Source: Scedosporium boydii (Eukaryota; Ascomycota; Sordariomycetes; Microascales; Microascaceae). From it: a DNA stretch of 64,000 bases. The position numbers and the translations under genes were made by a program. Each line of letters starts with the position of its first letter. Within the stretch, counting starts at the first letter, position 1. Where the stretch lies: NCBI GenBank assembly GCA_002221725.1, contig NJFT01000022.1, forward strand, positions 62,001 to 126,000. Direction: 5' to 3'. The notes below the pieces were generated by a model. That model did not search any database. It was given only the letters and a program-made list of their open reading frames with translations, and was not told the DNA's origin. Positions 45,001 to 56,348 of this stretch are shown piece by piece.

Positions 45001-47636
45001 TGTGTTCAGCGGAGACAGAGATACAATGATACGTCGACAGACTTCCCAGAGTTCGCTTGCAAAGGGCGAGGACCGGCAGTAAGCAACTCACATCCTTGGA
45101 TCCATTGATGATCGGTTGATCTGAGCCTTAGCAGGGGACAGCTTAGGTACGCGCTTCTCGAATAAATCCTGCCTTATGCTTCCTGGCCTGCCTTTGAAAC
45201 ATGGTGGGTCCACTCAAGCAAAACCTCTGTCTGGGCGTCCTCTCAGAATCCGGGGAACAGGGAAAGGGAGTGCGAACGGTACGCACTGCCGGCATTCCTT
45301 GCTGTAGTGTACGTATTCTGCTGGTCCCTTGATCAGTCAAGTCGCTTCCAAACGATGAAGTGTTACTCTTGCTGGTACTTCATCTCCTCTTAGTACAAGG
45401 AGAAGAACGGTTGAGCTCTCGCTGCAAGGCACACACGGTTGTGGTTTGTCAGGCCTGGCCAGTCGCCTAGACCTTTGCGTCGTCACAGCGCAGTTTGGCT
45501 CGGCTGATTTGTACACTACGAAGTACTTGTATACGGAAGGACTTGCAGAAAGGGGTTGTGACGAATGTTCAGATGCGTACTTCGTACACAGGTAGCTGTG
45601 GGGAATAAGGGGTGCAATTGGATTTGGTCTTCGCAGATCAACCTCCGTTTTGTCATCTTGGAACCTCGACTCTACCTGAAAGAGCCATCTACAGATGGAT
45701 CCGGGAAGAGCTTCGGTCACTGCACTGCCTTGGTCTTTGTGACTAACGCCCGGCCAGACCAGTCCCTGCATTGGATTTTCTTTCCCCCCTCCTACATAGC
45801 ACTGATTTTCCTCTGAGGGGCAAGAGCTGTCTGATTACCTCGTACAGACGAACGAAGCTCCTGGGTCTATTCCCCAGATACTCTGCATATAAATTTGCGA
45901 TATTCCATGCTGAGAAGGATACGGATTAATATCAATGGGTAGCGAGCTAAGATGACCTAATGCAAGATGATGGTCGATAGAGAGTGAAAATCTACGAAGA
46001 CGACAATTGTAACCGAGTCCCGAAGGTATAATGCTGCGTCATCCTGGGCGACGACGTCTGGCGAAGTGAGGCATCAAGCAAATTGATGCTAAATCGGACG
46101 GAAGACTCGATGATTGGCAGGAACGAATCAGTGAGTACGAAGTACGGAGTCAGGGCGTACAACTCTCATACGGCAGGAGCGGGTGAGAGAAGATTATCCA
46201 TTCATATCAATTGATCCATCAAGTGAGGTTCGGTCGTGGCCAACACAGCACAGTCGCGGGCTCCACACTCGGCTGTTTCCCCGCTGGTGCCCCTAAAAAC
46301 TGAAGCAAAGCTCCATTCGCCGTTTCACCTGACGCCATTTCCATCAATTGATGTCCTGCCCGGTGTCTGTATAGATTTGGATGTGTGCAATCCTCCAAGG
46401 AGCCAAGGACGAAGACGAATGTACGAAGTACCTGATCGCAGGTCGTACTTGTCTTGGTAGTTCCTGGATGGGGTACGAAGCTTTGTGCTGGGAAAGAGGT
46501 CCGATGCGTGCTTGTACCACTATTACGAGGTAATACTTCATACGACTGTGATCGAAGCCGGAATCCTGTGGTACCCATCCAAGTACTTCGTACTAATAGT
46601 TCGTACTCCGTACTTGGTTCTCGCCGAAGACTTGGGTGGCAGCTGGCGTCGAGGAATGGGCCAAATGGGCAGGTACGGAGAAGGTACCCGGCAGGAGCCA
46701 TCCTGTCCTCTTTCTGCCCCCAAATTTTCAATTCACCTCTCCCAAATCCACCTTGACCCAAGCCCATGCCAAATGCCATCGCCCTCCCCACCAAACATCT
46801 TACACACTACTTCATTTTTGAATCCCTGATATCCTTTCTCCTAGGTTGTTGCACAATCCACCTTTCACTCCTTCTTCACCCGCAAGTCTCTTTTTTTGTT
46901 ACTCCCTCTTCCCCAGGCTCATCTGCATCGACTGTTTCTTCTTCTAATGATGCCTGTATATTCATTATAAATTTTTTTAACCTTACATCTATCATATTAT
47001 TTTCTTTTTTCTCCTGTCAACATATTATTTATTCTTTGCCTTGCTTTTGGCCTCTGGGAGGAAGAGAAAAATCTAGCGAAACGTGAAACGACCCTACAGG
47101 ACCTGAGCCCATCAGAGGAATCCTGGAAGCTCTCATGAGGACTGCCAAACCATTGATACATTTCGGATTTCCTTACTAGTTTGGCTTGGAAAGACACTCT
47201 TCTAGCTGCCTTCCAGGGTCTCACAGACAGAAGTTCTTCTTGTGCTGTGAATCGGCAGGTTCTCTCCTTTGCTAGGCTCATGGGCTAGTTCGACCCTGGA
47301 CCTTGAAATCCTCCGAACGGTGAATTTTGTCCTTGAATATAATCGAACCACCAACACCGCTTTCTCTTTGCGACCATCATCCCGGACCGAAACGCTCCTT
47401 CGCATTATTTTGCCTTGCCATCGTCGGCTCTCTCCTAGTTGTCCTTCAGCCTCTTTTCCGCTCCAGACTGAATCAATTTCCATCGACTCCCGTTAGACAA
47501 AAGAGAGACCGCACAACACTGCATCTTCCATCATCTCGCCTAGATACCGATACCTATACATTCGGCTAGCATACCAAGACGGGATTTTTACGCCAATTCG
47601 TCGTCCTATCCCATGCGGCCCGTCAAGTAATTGATA
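42099..47636. other. 5.5-kb gene-free region rich in TACGAAGT-type motifs
   Basis: This is the longest stretch without a supportable gene. All frames are short, overlap in many phases and lack recognisable domains. It is notable for eight copies of TACGAAGT/ACTTCGTA (42785, 43793, 43836, 45517, 45579, 46136, 46422, 46585) and two ATCAATTGAT palindromes (46206 and 46343). The right end (46760-47636) is T- and C-rich and likely holds the promoter and long 5' leader of the PUF gene. Diverged transposon remains are possible but I found no coding relic. Confidence 0.5.
46579..46617. repeat. Inverted repeat CCAAGTAC ... GTACTTGG with nested motif copies
   Basis: The arms at 46579-46586 and 46610-46617 are perfectly complementary over 8 bp. 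Between and overlapping them are ACTTCGTA (46585), TTCGTACT and ACTCCGTA (46605), making this the densest cluster of the dispersed motif in the window. Confidence 0.75.
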
Positions 47637-50600
47637 ATGTCAACTTCTAGATCCGATCACTTAGCCTTTGGCTACTCCTCCCAGTCCTCGATCGCATCAC
47701 AAGGTCGCTCGACATCGCCTGCGACGAGCCATTCCCCCAACGAGCCCACCAGTGGCACCTCACTACGATCGCCCTTCGGCCTGTCGCCTGGTGCTGTCGG
47801 CTCTGGCAAGATGCAGAACCCAACACGATCCGGCGCTGGCTCCCCGTCTCTTGAGATGGGTGCTGCCTCGAGTAGGTTGTATCCCAAACGGTAGGTGAAC
47901 CCGCTCCCTCTTCTTTTTCTCTTATAGTTCGCGATTTCTTCTGCATGGCTGCGATCCGAGGCTGATCTACGATTGTTAATAGAGCCCGAGAGATACAAGC
48001 CCAAGAGGGCGTTCCTGGCTTGCCGGTAAACCCCTGGGGCGGCCCGCCTACGAGCGGTAACTCGACACCTCTTCGTGAGAACATTCCCGAGTCGCCGACC
48101 GACGGTTTTCCGGACTTTGCCCAACTTCCCTCTTCCCAGGAAGCCGCCTTGCCGCAGACCCGACGCGCCCGTGCTGGCACAGTGCCTTCCAGGTTTTCGC
48201 CGGGTGGTGGCGCAGGCAATGGGCTTCTTGGTGTAGCGGGGCTAGTACCTACAGCGTCTCGACCCGTTCCCGCCGAGACACACTTCAAATCGCCATCGCC
48301 TAGCCTCGACCCTTCCGGAGCAGCCGTAGCCGCGACCTCCAGTACTCTCCTTTCTCGCCTGCGGGCCGGCTCCCTTCCTCAACGCAGCCCCTTCGGAGCT
48401 CTCCCCGGCACTAATTCTCCCTTCGGGCCGTCTCTCTTCAGCAGTGCCTGGAATCCTGGAGTCACTCGCGAGCGAGGCGCGACTCTTGCGAGCATTGCGA
48501 GCATCGGGTCTAACGGCCCAAGCTCTCCTGCCCAGTCTGCGTTCTCCCGAGATGGTACCGGAGACAGCGATGTTCATATGAGAACCCTAGATTATCTGGG
48601 CCTTGCTGAGACTCCTCAACCTCCACGTGCCCAGCTCGCTACCCCGTACCTCAATTCGTTCGCTCGGGCTAACCGTTTCAGGTCGTACTCTGTGAACAAC
48701 AAGGACAAGTATGACGACGAAGAGGATGATGAATACGAAGGCAGCGTCCACGCATATGACGCGCACTTCGCTGTTGCCCAACTCCAGGATCAGCTCGCAG
48801 CCACGAATGCTGCTATTCATAACCATAACATGGCAGTCCAAGCCTTTGTTAGCCAGGCATCTCTTAGCCGACCCCGTGCCCGAACCGCTGGCGTCCTGGA
48901 TACCCCCGGAAGCCGTCTCATGAACACGTATCTGTCTAGCAATCAGGGTGCCATACCTGGCTCTATTATCCCCACCGAAATTCGTCTGCCGGATGAGAAG
49001 GACTTTGACGATCTGCCTCAGGCCGTTGCTGGCCTGGCAATTGGCAGGTCTAGCAGCCGGAATGCTGCTCTTCTCGGCGCCGATGACTCGCCTGGACTCG
49101 AGGGCCCGACAAGTGCCCTCTGGTTGGGAAGTATTCCCACGTCTACGACGACTTCGACTCTCAATGAAATTTTCAAGCCTTTCGGTTCTATCATGTCTGT
49201 TAGGGTCCTCACACACAAGAACTGTGGGTTCGTGAACTACGACCGCGTGGAGAGTGCTATAGCGGCCCGTAATAGCCTCAACGGCAAGGAGATATTCCCT
49301 GGATCTGGTTGCGTTCGCATTAACTTCGCGAAGCCTGCGTCGGCCTCGAATACGCCGGGCCATGACGGCCTCTATCCCTCTCCTAGTCCCGATCCGTTCG
49401 GCAAGGGGCAGGATGGAGGGGCTCAGGGCAGCGGGGGAGCCGGCGCAGGCACACCCAAGGGGGCTTCCGGCACCGGCGCCCAAGGCCTTGACGTCTCCCC
49501 CACAGTCCGTCCACTCAAGGAGATGGTCACGGAGATTCTCGAGATTGTGAAGCAATTCGGCGCCAGCGAGGAGGATAGGTACCGAATCTCCAGCAACGTC
49601 ATGTCTGCGATCGAGTACAGCACCTTTGTCGACGAAATTCCCCCGATTAGCGAGCCGTCGCACACTCGAGTCCATGATGCGCCCAAGTTGAGGGACATTA
49701 GGAAGAAGATTGATAATCAGAGCCTGTCCCAGAGCGAGATTGAGGCAATTGCCATCGAGATGCTCCCCGAGATTGCCGAGCTATCATCTGACTACCTCGG
49801 AAACACTGTCATCCAGAAACTCTTTGAGCACTGTAGCGACGAGGTCCGAGATGCGATGCTTGCCGAGATCGCCCCCCATATGGCCGAGATTGGCGTGCAC
49901 AAGAACGGTACTTGGGCCGCGCAGAAGATTATCGATGTGTGTAAGACTCCGCATCAGATGTCTCTGATCGTCGAACACCTCCGCCCGTACACCGTCCCCC
50001 TCTTCCTCGACCAGTACGGCAATTACGTTCTTCAGGGATGCCTGAAGTTTGGTCAGCCGTACAACGACTTCATTTTCGAGACGATGCTTAGCAAGATGTG
50101 GGAGACTGCCCAGGGCCGCTTCGGTGCTAGGGCAATGCGTGCCTGTCTGGAAAGCCACCACGCTAGCAAGGAACAGCAGAGGATGCTCGCGGCGGCCATT
50201 GCCCTCCACAGCGTGCAGCTGGCCACCAATGCCAACGGCGCCCTCCTCTTGACTTGGTTCCTAGATACTTGCACATTCCCCCACCGACGAACCGTCCTCG
50301 CACCCCAGCTAGTACCTCATCTTGTGCATCTGTGCACTCACAAGGTCGCTTACTTGACCGTGTTGAAGGTTATTAACCAGAAGACGGAAACCGAGGCCCG
50401 CGATGTCATTCTCAAGGCACTCTTCTTCTCGCCCAACGACCACGTACTGGAGTCTATTCTTAATGACCACTCCTGTGGAGCAACCCTCATCTTCAAGGTT
50501 CTCACCACTCCCTTCTTCGACGATAGCATCCGTACTCAGGTTGTCGAGACCGTCAAGAGTGTCTTGGTCCGCATCAAGGCCCAGCCTAACCAGGGTTACA

Positions 50601-51409
50601 AGCGCTTAATGGATGAGGTCGGCCTTTCGACTCGGGCATCGGGTAGCGGAGGAAACAGCCGTGATCATGGTAGTTCCAGTGGTAACTCCAGCGAACACCG
50701 CCAAAGGCCTGCTTCACGTGGTGCGAACCAGCACCATCATCATGCACCTGCCCCACACGGAGGTAACAAGCAGTTCTACAACCCGCACTCTGGGGCCTCT
50801 AACAACGGCCAGGGCTACGACGTGGGCTATAGCAACCAACGCGCCGAGGTTTCGGACGCAGGTCTCCAGCCATTCCCTACGCTGTCTAACCAGCCTCCTC
50901 CCATGTATCCTCAGGGAGGAAATGGCCAACTCCCCACACAGTCGATGAACATGCCTCCTCTCCCGTTCCAGCAAGGCATGCTGCCTCGGGCTAACCCTCC
51001 CGTCAACAACTTTTTCCCACCTATGCAGGCGGGCTACAATGGCTTCAGCTCTCCTAGCCCGTCTCTGGACCAATACCGCAACCAGACCATCCCGAACGGC
51101 GGACCCATGCCGCCACCGGGTGTTCAGCCACCTCAACAACTAGGACCTAGCCAGTCCACTTTTGCGCCTCCCCCCGGCTTCGGGATCGCGGGAGCGGCGC
51201 CCGGAATGGGCGGATATAACAACTACGGCGGAATGGGAGGAGGCATGCAAAACATGGCATACATGCAACAGGAGCAGGTAAATGCCAGACGTGGCCGGGT
51301 AAGGGAATTTTCTTCTTCCTTTGAGTCGCAGCAAACTCGGTCTGTGATTGTCGTTATCCTTGACTCGTCCGCCGTGGCCGACAACCACGGTCCTTTGGGT
51401 CATCACTAA
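47637..51409 (+). CDS. Jsn1/Puf2-type RNA-binding protein: RRM plus Pumilio repeats
   Basis: There are two exons, 47637-47890 and 47983-51409, with a 92-nt intron (GTAGGT...TAATAG), about 1226 residues. A long Ser/Pro-rich N-terminus is followed by an RRM at about 460-535 (ALWLGSIPTSTTTSTLNEIF, then CGFVNYDRVESA). Pumilio repeats lie at about 640-950 (DYLGNTVIQKLFEHC, GTWAAQKIIDVCK, QYGNYVLQGCLKF). The tail is Gln/Asn/Pro/Gly-rich and prion-like, ending near QVNARRGR. RRM+PUF proteins of this type bind 3' UTRs of mRNAs for membrane and mitochondrial proteins and control decay or localisation. The 3' end is uncertain: a GTAAGG donor follows NARRGR at about 51300, so splicing to an acceptor near 51410-51432 would replace the last 36 residues. 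Confidence 0.88.
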
Positions 51410-53116
51410 GGGACCAGTGTCCCAGTTTTTCCACGCCATTTTCGAGGCTTTCAGTGAAGGCTCGTCTCACGGTTACTATTCGAACCGCCGATCCCAAATC
51501 ATACCAAAGAGCTCATTACGTTTGAGCGCAGCAATCCTCCCTATATCTACCATGCTTTAAACATTCTTCTATGGCAGAGCGAATCCAAGGCTAATAGACC
51601 ACTAGCGATAAAAAATCTAGGTGTTCCAAATTCCGATAACGTCCGACACGAGACATGGAAAGTCGAACACGAGGGAGCATGGAAATGCTGTACTCTTTGA
51701 CCCATCGCCACGCCGTTTAGACACGATCATTCGTTTCGAGCGGATAGGATATGTTTCTTTTTTCCAGGATTTGGTCTCTTCTCTTTACTATAACGGTGGA
51801 GGTGGAGTTGGAATGGCAATTTACTGGTGTTCATTTTTACTCCTTCCGCAGACTGCATACCGGGCACGACGACGGGCTGCGTCGGCTCGTCTATGCTTGT
51901 CTTCAGTCTTCTTTTATAAGCCTTCGCCTGTCTATATCTGGACCTTTTTTTCTCCTTTTCTTCTTCCTTTTGCCCTTCTCTTATTCATCGGAGGGCCGCT
52001 TCGTGCTTGTTGTGGAGGGTTCAGAAGAGGATTATGGATGGGCCTTGGACGGAAGGGGAATAGGGAGAGGCGGAAGCGATTGTACGAATTTTACGCATGG
52101 TTACTTACGGATTGGGTTCCCCTTTGTCTCTATGGCTTCGTCATCTTCTCGGGCGCTCTACGCAGTCCTCGCCTCTACTTTTTACGCCGTCTTTCTTGAT
52201 TTTTATTTTCTTCTCGACCTCTCGCTCTCTCTCGAGCCTCTGTTGAGAGAGAGATGGAGATAGGGTCTTTCTTCTTTCTCTCACCATTTTCCTCCCCTCC
52301 TTTTGTCAGCTTCGGCTTCGTCTGGGTGTGCCAAGTATATAGATGTTGGAAAAGGGAAAGGGTCCAGAAAGCCAGAGCGGGACGTGCTTTTTTTTTTTCA
52401 AGATGAATATTGATGTCAAAACCAAAAAAGATTTAAATTTTAGTGTCTTGTTGAGATTAAAAACAACTTGGGAGTCATATCTTTTCCCCTCTTGGATCAT
52501 TCGTGACAGTGATGATGAGTCGTGGATCTAGCTTCGATATATGGGGGCTTGTAAAACCTTGCTCCATCTGCACCACAAGTCATCTCCGGCATATCTTGTT
52601 TGGTTTCATGGGAATCGAACCCATGTTTCCTGGAAAAAGAATTTCATTAGGGGGTGTGATATGTACTTGCTCGATTCGCGCCCGCATCTCCAGCCTAGAT
52701 TTCCCGTTCCGTCTCCACGAACGACCCTTCTGTTTGATCTACGGATGACCGAAATATCCTCATCTTTCTTTGAGTCGTCTTGCCTCCCGATTCTACATCA
52801 CCATGTTCATCCCCAGGGCCCGCTTCCGAATTCGCCGATGAAAAAAAAAAATAGGACCAAAAAACAAATAAGACCTTAGCGACCCGGCGTATCCCTTTCC
52901 CGTCCATGCGGGAAATCAGATCGACGTTGTCGAATAGATGTGGATGGCAGGTCAAGTGCGGCAATAGTGGTACCGCCTTACATATGCAACGAGGCCCCTC
53001 CTGAAGATCCGTGGGGTGATAGAGAGGAGGGAGTGGATAGAGCCGGGGAACCGCGAGATGTCTCTCTCTTCTCCGAATAGCTTTCTCGTAGAAGCCAAAA
53101 GAGAAGTGCACCTTCT
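51410..53116. other. Convergent 3' region PUF / YKT6
   Basis: No gene is supported. The first 300 bases may include the last exon of the PUF gene. Plus-strand frames at 51621-52263 are hydrophobic and low-complexity from T-rich DNA. A tRNA-like T-arm at 52604-52622 lacks the rest of a tRNA. Confidence 0.45.
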
Positions 53117-54022
53117 TTACATGAGGGTGCAGCAAGAGTTTTGCTTCTTGGCGGTGGTGTAAAACATCTTGCTCTGGGTACTAAGATCGGAGCTCTTGGC
53201 CACGAGGTCATCGAGCTTCTCTCCTCGTTGTAGGACCTATTCCTTACAGTCAGGACGCCTTTATCATAGGATAGTTCAACCAAGGCGAGAAATAAAAACT
53301 CACACTCTCGATGGTCTTGTGGAGGATAATCTTGGTCTCATCCAGCTCCTTTTGAATATTCGCAATGCTATTCACCTCGGAGGGGTTCTGATAAGTCTGG
53401 AGATACCTCTCCAGCGCGGGGAAAGAGAGCTCGTTGTCGCGCGAGGCGCGAGCAATCTCGGCGGCGGATTTGTCGGCCAGGAACTCGTCGACCACCTTGG
53501 AGAGGATCTGGTGGGCGGCGAGCTTGGGGTAGTCCTTTGAGATGATGACGCCGGCGATGCCTTCTGAGCGGGCGTAGCAGTGGAACGTGTGGCCTTTGTG
53601 TGTTTGTGAGTATTGAATGTGCTCTCATGAGAGGGTTAAGAAAAAAAAAGGGGGGAACGCTTGGGTTTCATTCTTTTCTGCATACCTTGCTCTTCGACGT
53701 CGAGTCTCTGGCCGGGGTTCGTCCTCTCGGCCACGGTCTTGCTGAACATGGTCATGAAGTTTTGATAGTCATTCTTGGTCCAGCGCGAGAATTCGCTCAG
53801 GTCGTAGGCGCTGCTGAGTTGCACGGCGGGCTTCTCCGTGTTTTTGATAATCTTTTTAAACCCCCTCCCGTCGCCGTGCCGCGGCGTCCCCAAGTCGTCA
53901 GCCTGCTTGCGATCTCCTTACGAGCTTCATGGCCCTCCCTCTTTATTTCCCATGTGATGAAAAGAAAATGAGGTGAGAGGGGGGGGAGAATAGGTACTTA
54001 CGCCAATGTAGTACAGCTTCAT
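53117..54022 (-). CDS. YKT6: R-SNARE Ykt6
   Basis: There are four exons (54002-54022, 53686-53851, 53304-53593, 53117-53236) with introns of 150, 92 and 67 nt, 198 residues. The seven-residue first exon MKLYYIG splices to [12 protein letters not shown]. The acceptor (AAAAAG) has a poor pyrimidine tract but conservation supports it. The longin domain covers about residues 1-125. The SNARE motif runs from [25 protein letters not shown], with zero-layer R163. The C-terminus NSCCTLM has the double Cys used for palmitoylation (C194) and farnesylation (C195, a CaaX box). There is no transmembrane segment, as expected. Ykt6 is a soluble/lipid-anchored SNARE acting in ER-Golgi, Golgi, vacuole and autophagosome fusion. 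It converges on the PUF gene. Confidence 0.94.
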
Positions 54023-56348
54023 TTTGAATTTATTATCGGGGGAAAATGAGAGAGGAGAAAATTACGAGGATTTTATGTCGTTGAGAGCAGTGAGAGGCAG
54101 GGAGATCTAGAAAGATAGACGGAGTAGATGGCTGCGGTGAGGATCGAGATGATTCTGCGGCTGACACAGGGTCTGGATCTGGGAAGGCGGTGATTGTTTT
54201 GTACTGTGTCTTTGTACGGAGCGGTATGGCAGCTGGGCGATAGGCTCTGAAGGGTCTTTCTTGGGGGGGGAGGGGGGCCTGGCGGGCGTCTGTGTACGAG
54301 GAGGGTCGTCTATTGAGGGGTAGCACGGGGCGAGTAGCAACGGTGAAGAGGAGCAAGTTTGAAAGAGAGGGAGCACCAGTTAGAAGCAGCGTGCAACGTT
54401 GACAAAAACCTGGGATCACGGAGTGGCTTTTGTGAACGAAACACTTGGGGAAACAAGAAATAAACGTCTAGCACAGCCGCTTCAATGGTTTCGGTTCTAG
54501 AGAAGTCGAAGGCTTTGGAGAGTTACTTGGACAAAGTACAAAGCAGCTTGGGATTAGTTGAGATCATCAATCGAATGTTGACACAACTTGGTTGGTCAAA
54601 TGACCCAGTCAAAAGCCTCTGGGAAAGGAACATCGATTCGATTGGAAGTGGTCCCCGCCAGACTGTGCTGTGCAAGAGGGGCGGGAGTGGACTGCACCTT
54701 GTACCCTGTACAAGACGGAGATGCTGTAGAGCCCGTCCATCCAACCGGTATACAGTACCCCCCGGAATTAGGGAAGGACTTACGGTCCCCGAGTTTAAAC
54801 TCAAAGTACCCAAGTACTCGCATAATGTTGTAACCTAATATCGCAATCTTGATGAGCACTGCAATGTGTGATCTCGAACTTCCTCCCACGTGATAACCAG
54901 CGATCGGACACCAGATACCTCCCGCATGCACCTGCCACCCCCGAACTGACGACCAAGATGGAATCATCCATTCTAATCAGTACATGTACCAAGTAAGATT
55001 ACTCCGTACTTCGTAGGCAGACTCTATCGCATCGTCACTTGCCAGTGAGCCATCTTCACCACTGCCACTGCTTCAGCCTCCCTCAGTCCTAATCTACGGC
55101 TCAAAAAGCCCTCCTCCTTGTAAACCTCCGCAGCTGACAGCCTCAGCTCCTTCACTAAGAAGCCACGAGCACTTCAATAGAGTATCCAGCGCGAAGGCAG
55201 CTATTAAATATCGAATCTCTCTGGCCAAACCCTTGTCGTCGAACATTGCGATCCAGCCGCCTTCTTGCCATGCCCCTGGAGTAGATTACTCTAACAGACT
55301 ATTTTCAGTACATCTCGGGGCTCTGCCTGGGCTCTACCCCTTCCCCTCACAATCTTGAAACCACCCCCCGGCGGAGCCGAGTCCCAAACCAGCACACATC
55401 ATTTCCCCAACGTACATCTAGTGTAGACATGGGCACACAGCTGCTGCATCACCGATAAAGAGGTTTACATTAATCTTCAGGACACAGCAATATCTGCTTT
55501 TTATTCGTTCTTCTTTCCGCTAGAGAGCGGCTATCCATCCCCCACCAAACTCGAGTCCCCATAGTCCCTCATCGTTCGGGAGAGTATAGAGAGAGGAAGG
55601 AAAGAAGAAACAAGTGAAGAAAAAGAAAGAGCTTGTTTCGCCAATCTATGTTTTGCACGGCGACAGAGAAAGCAAGCAGAATAAGTTAGGATAAAACAAA
55701 ACAGAATCAAGCTTGCTCTCCTTCATCCACTTCGCTGTGCTGTTTCTGCAATGCAAATCCCTGTCCTCCCCAATTTTAAGAGAAAAAAGGAACAAAAGAC
55801 ACACACATACATGAAGTGAAAAAAAAAAAAAAAGGTAGAAAGGAAAAGAAATCATACACAGGAAAAGGAGAGAGAAGGACGAGGGACTTCATTGCAAAAA
55901 TTACAGTTTAGCAAGAGGCTAAAACTAGTGAAAAATGCATCGTAGAGACAGTTGTTAACACAGATTAGCTCTTCTCTTACAGAAACAAGAGAAAGAGAAG
56001 AAGAACAAAAACAAGACTCCAGCCTCCAGTCACCAGAAAAACAGGAGCACAAAAGGTGCAAGCCCTAGCTCCAGCCCCGGGGTAGTGAGGCTACACTAAT
56101 ATATACCGTCTATAGGAACTGTTTGGGAGGAAAAAAAAAAGTAGTTGAAATGCGGAGGAGAGCATGGAAAGACTCATGTGTGTTTGTCGTGTGTCTCGTA
56201 TGTGTGCGTATGACGGGTGTGTGCGTGTACGTGTGTGTGTGTGTCAAGTGTGGTGTGTATCGAGGCGTGGAAACGCCAACGTGGGAACGAGCTTGATATT
56301 CGCTCAATGGTGAATCGTCGGCGGGTCCGAGTCCGGCGAGACTCGCGT
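54023..56348. other. 2.3-kb intergenic region upstream of YKT6
   Basis: No supportable gene. The YKT6 side (54023-54400) is probably promoter and leader. A perfect 7-bp inverted repeat CTTGTAC / GTACAAG lies at 54698-54714. Joined ACTCCGTA and ACTTCGTA motifs lie at 55001-55015. A-rich sequence and a TG-rich microsatellite (56216-56243) precede the RCO1 3' end. Confidence 0.45.
56216..56243. repeat. TG/CG-rich dinucleotide microsatellite
   Basis: TGTGTG runs interrupted by CG and TACG are directly visible just beyond the stop of the two-PHD gene, probably in its 3' UTR. Confidence 0.8.

Noticed and set aside
48587..49675. 362-residue minus-strand open frame
   Set aside because: It is the antisense of the PUF coding exon, which has a clear RRM and Pumilio repeats.
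51621..52263. Hydrophobic plus-strand frames after the PUF gene
   Set aside because: They arise from T-rich 3' DNA, overlap in two phases and lack a credible start or domain.
52604..52622. tRNA-like T-arm (GGGTTCGATTCCC on the minus strand)
   Set aside because: No matching 5' acceptor strand, D-arm or anticodon arm is found within a normal or intron-containing tRNA length.
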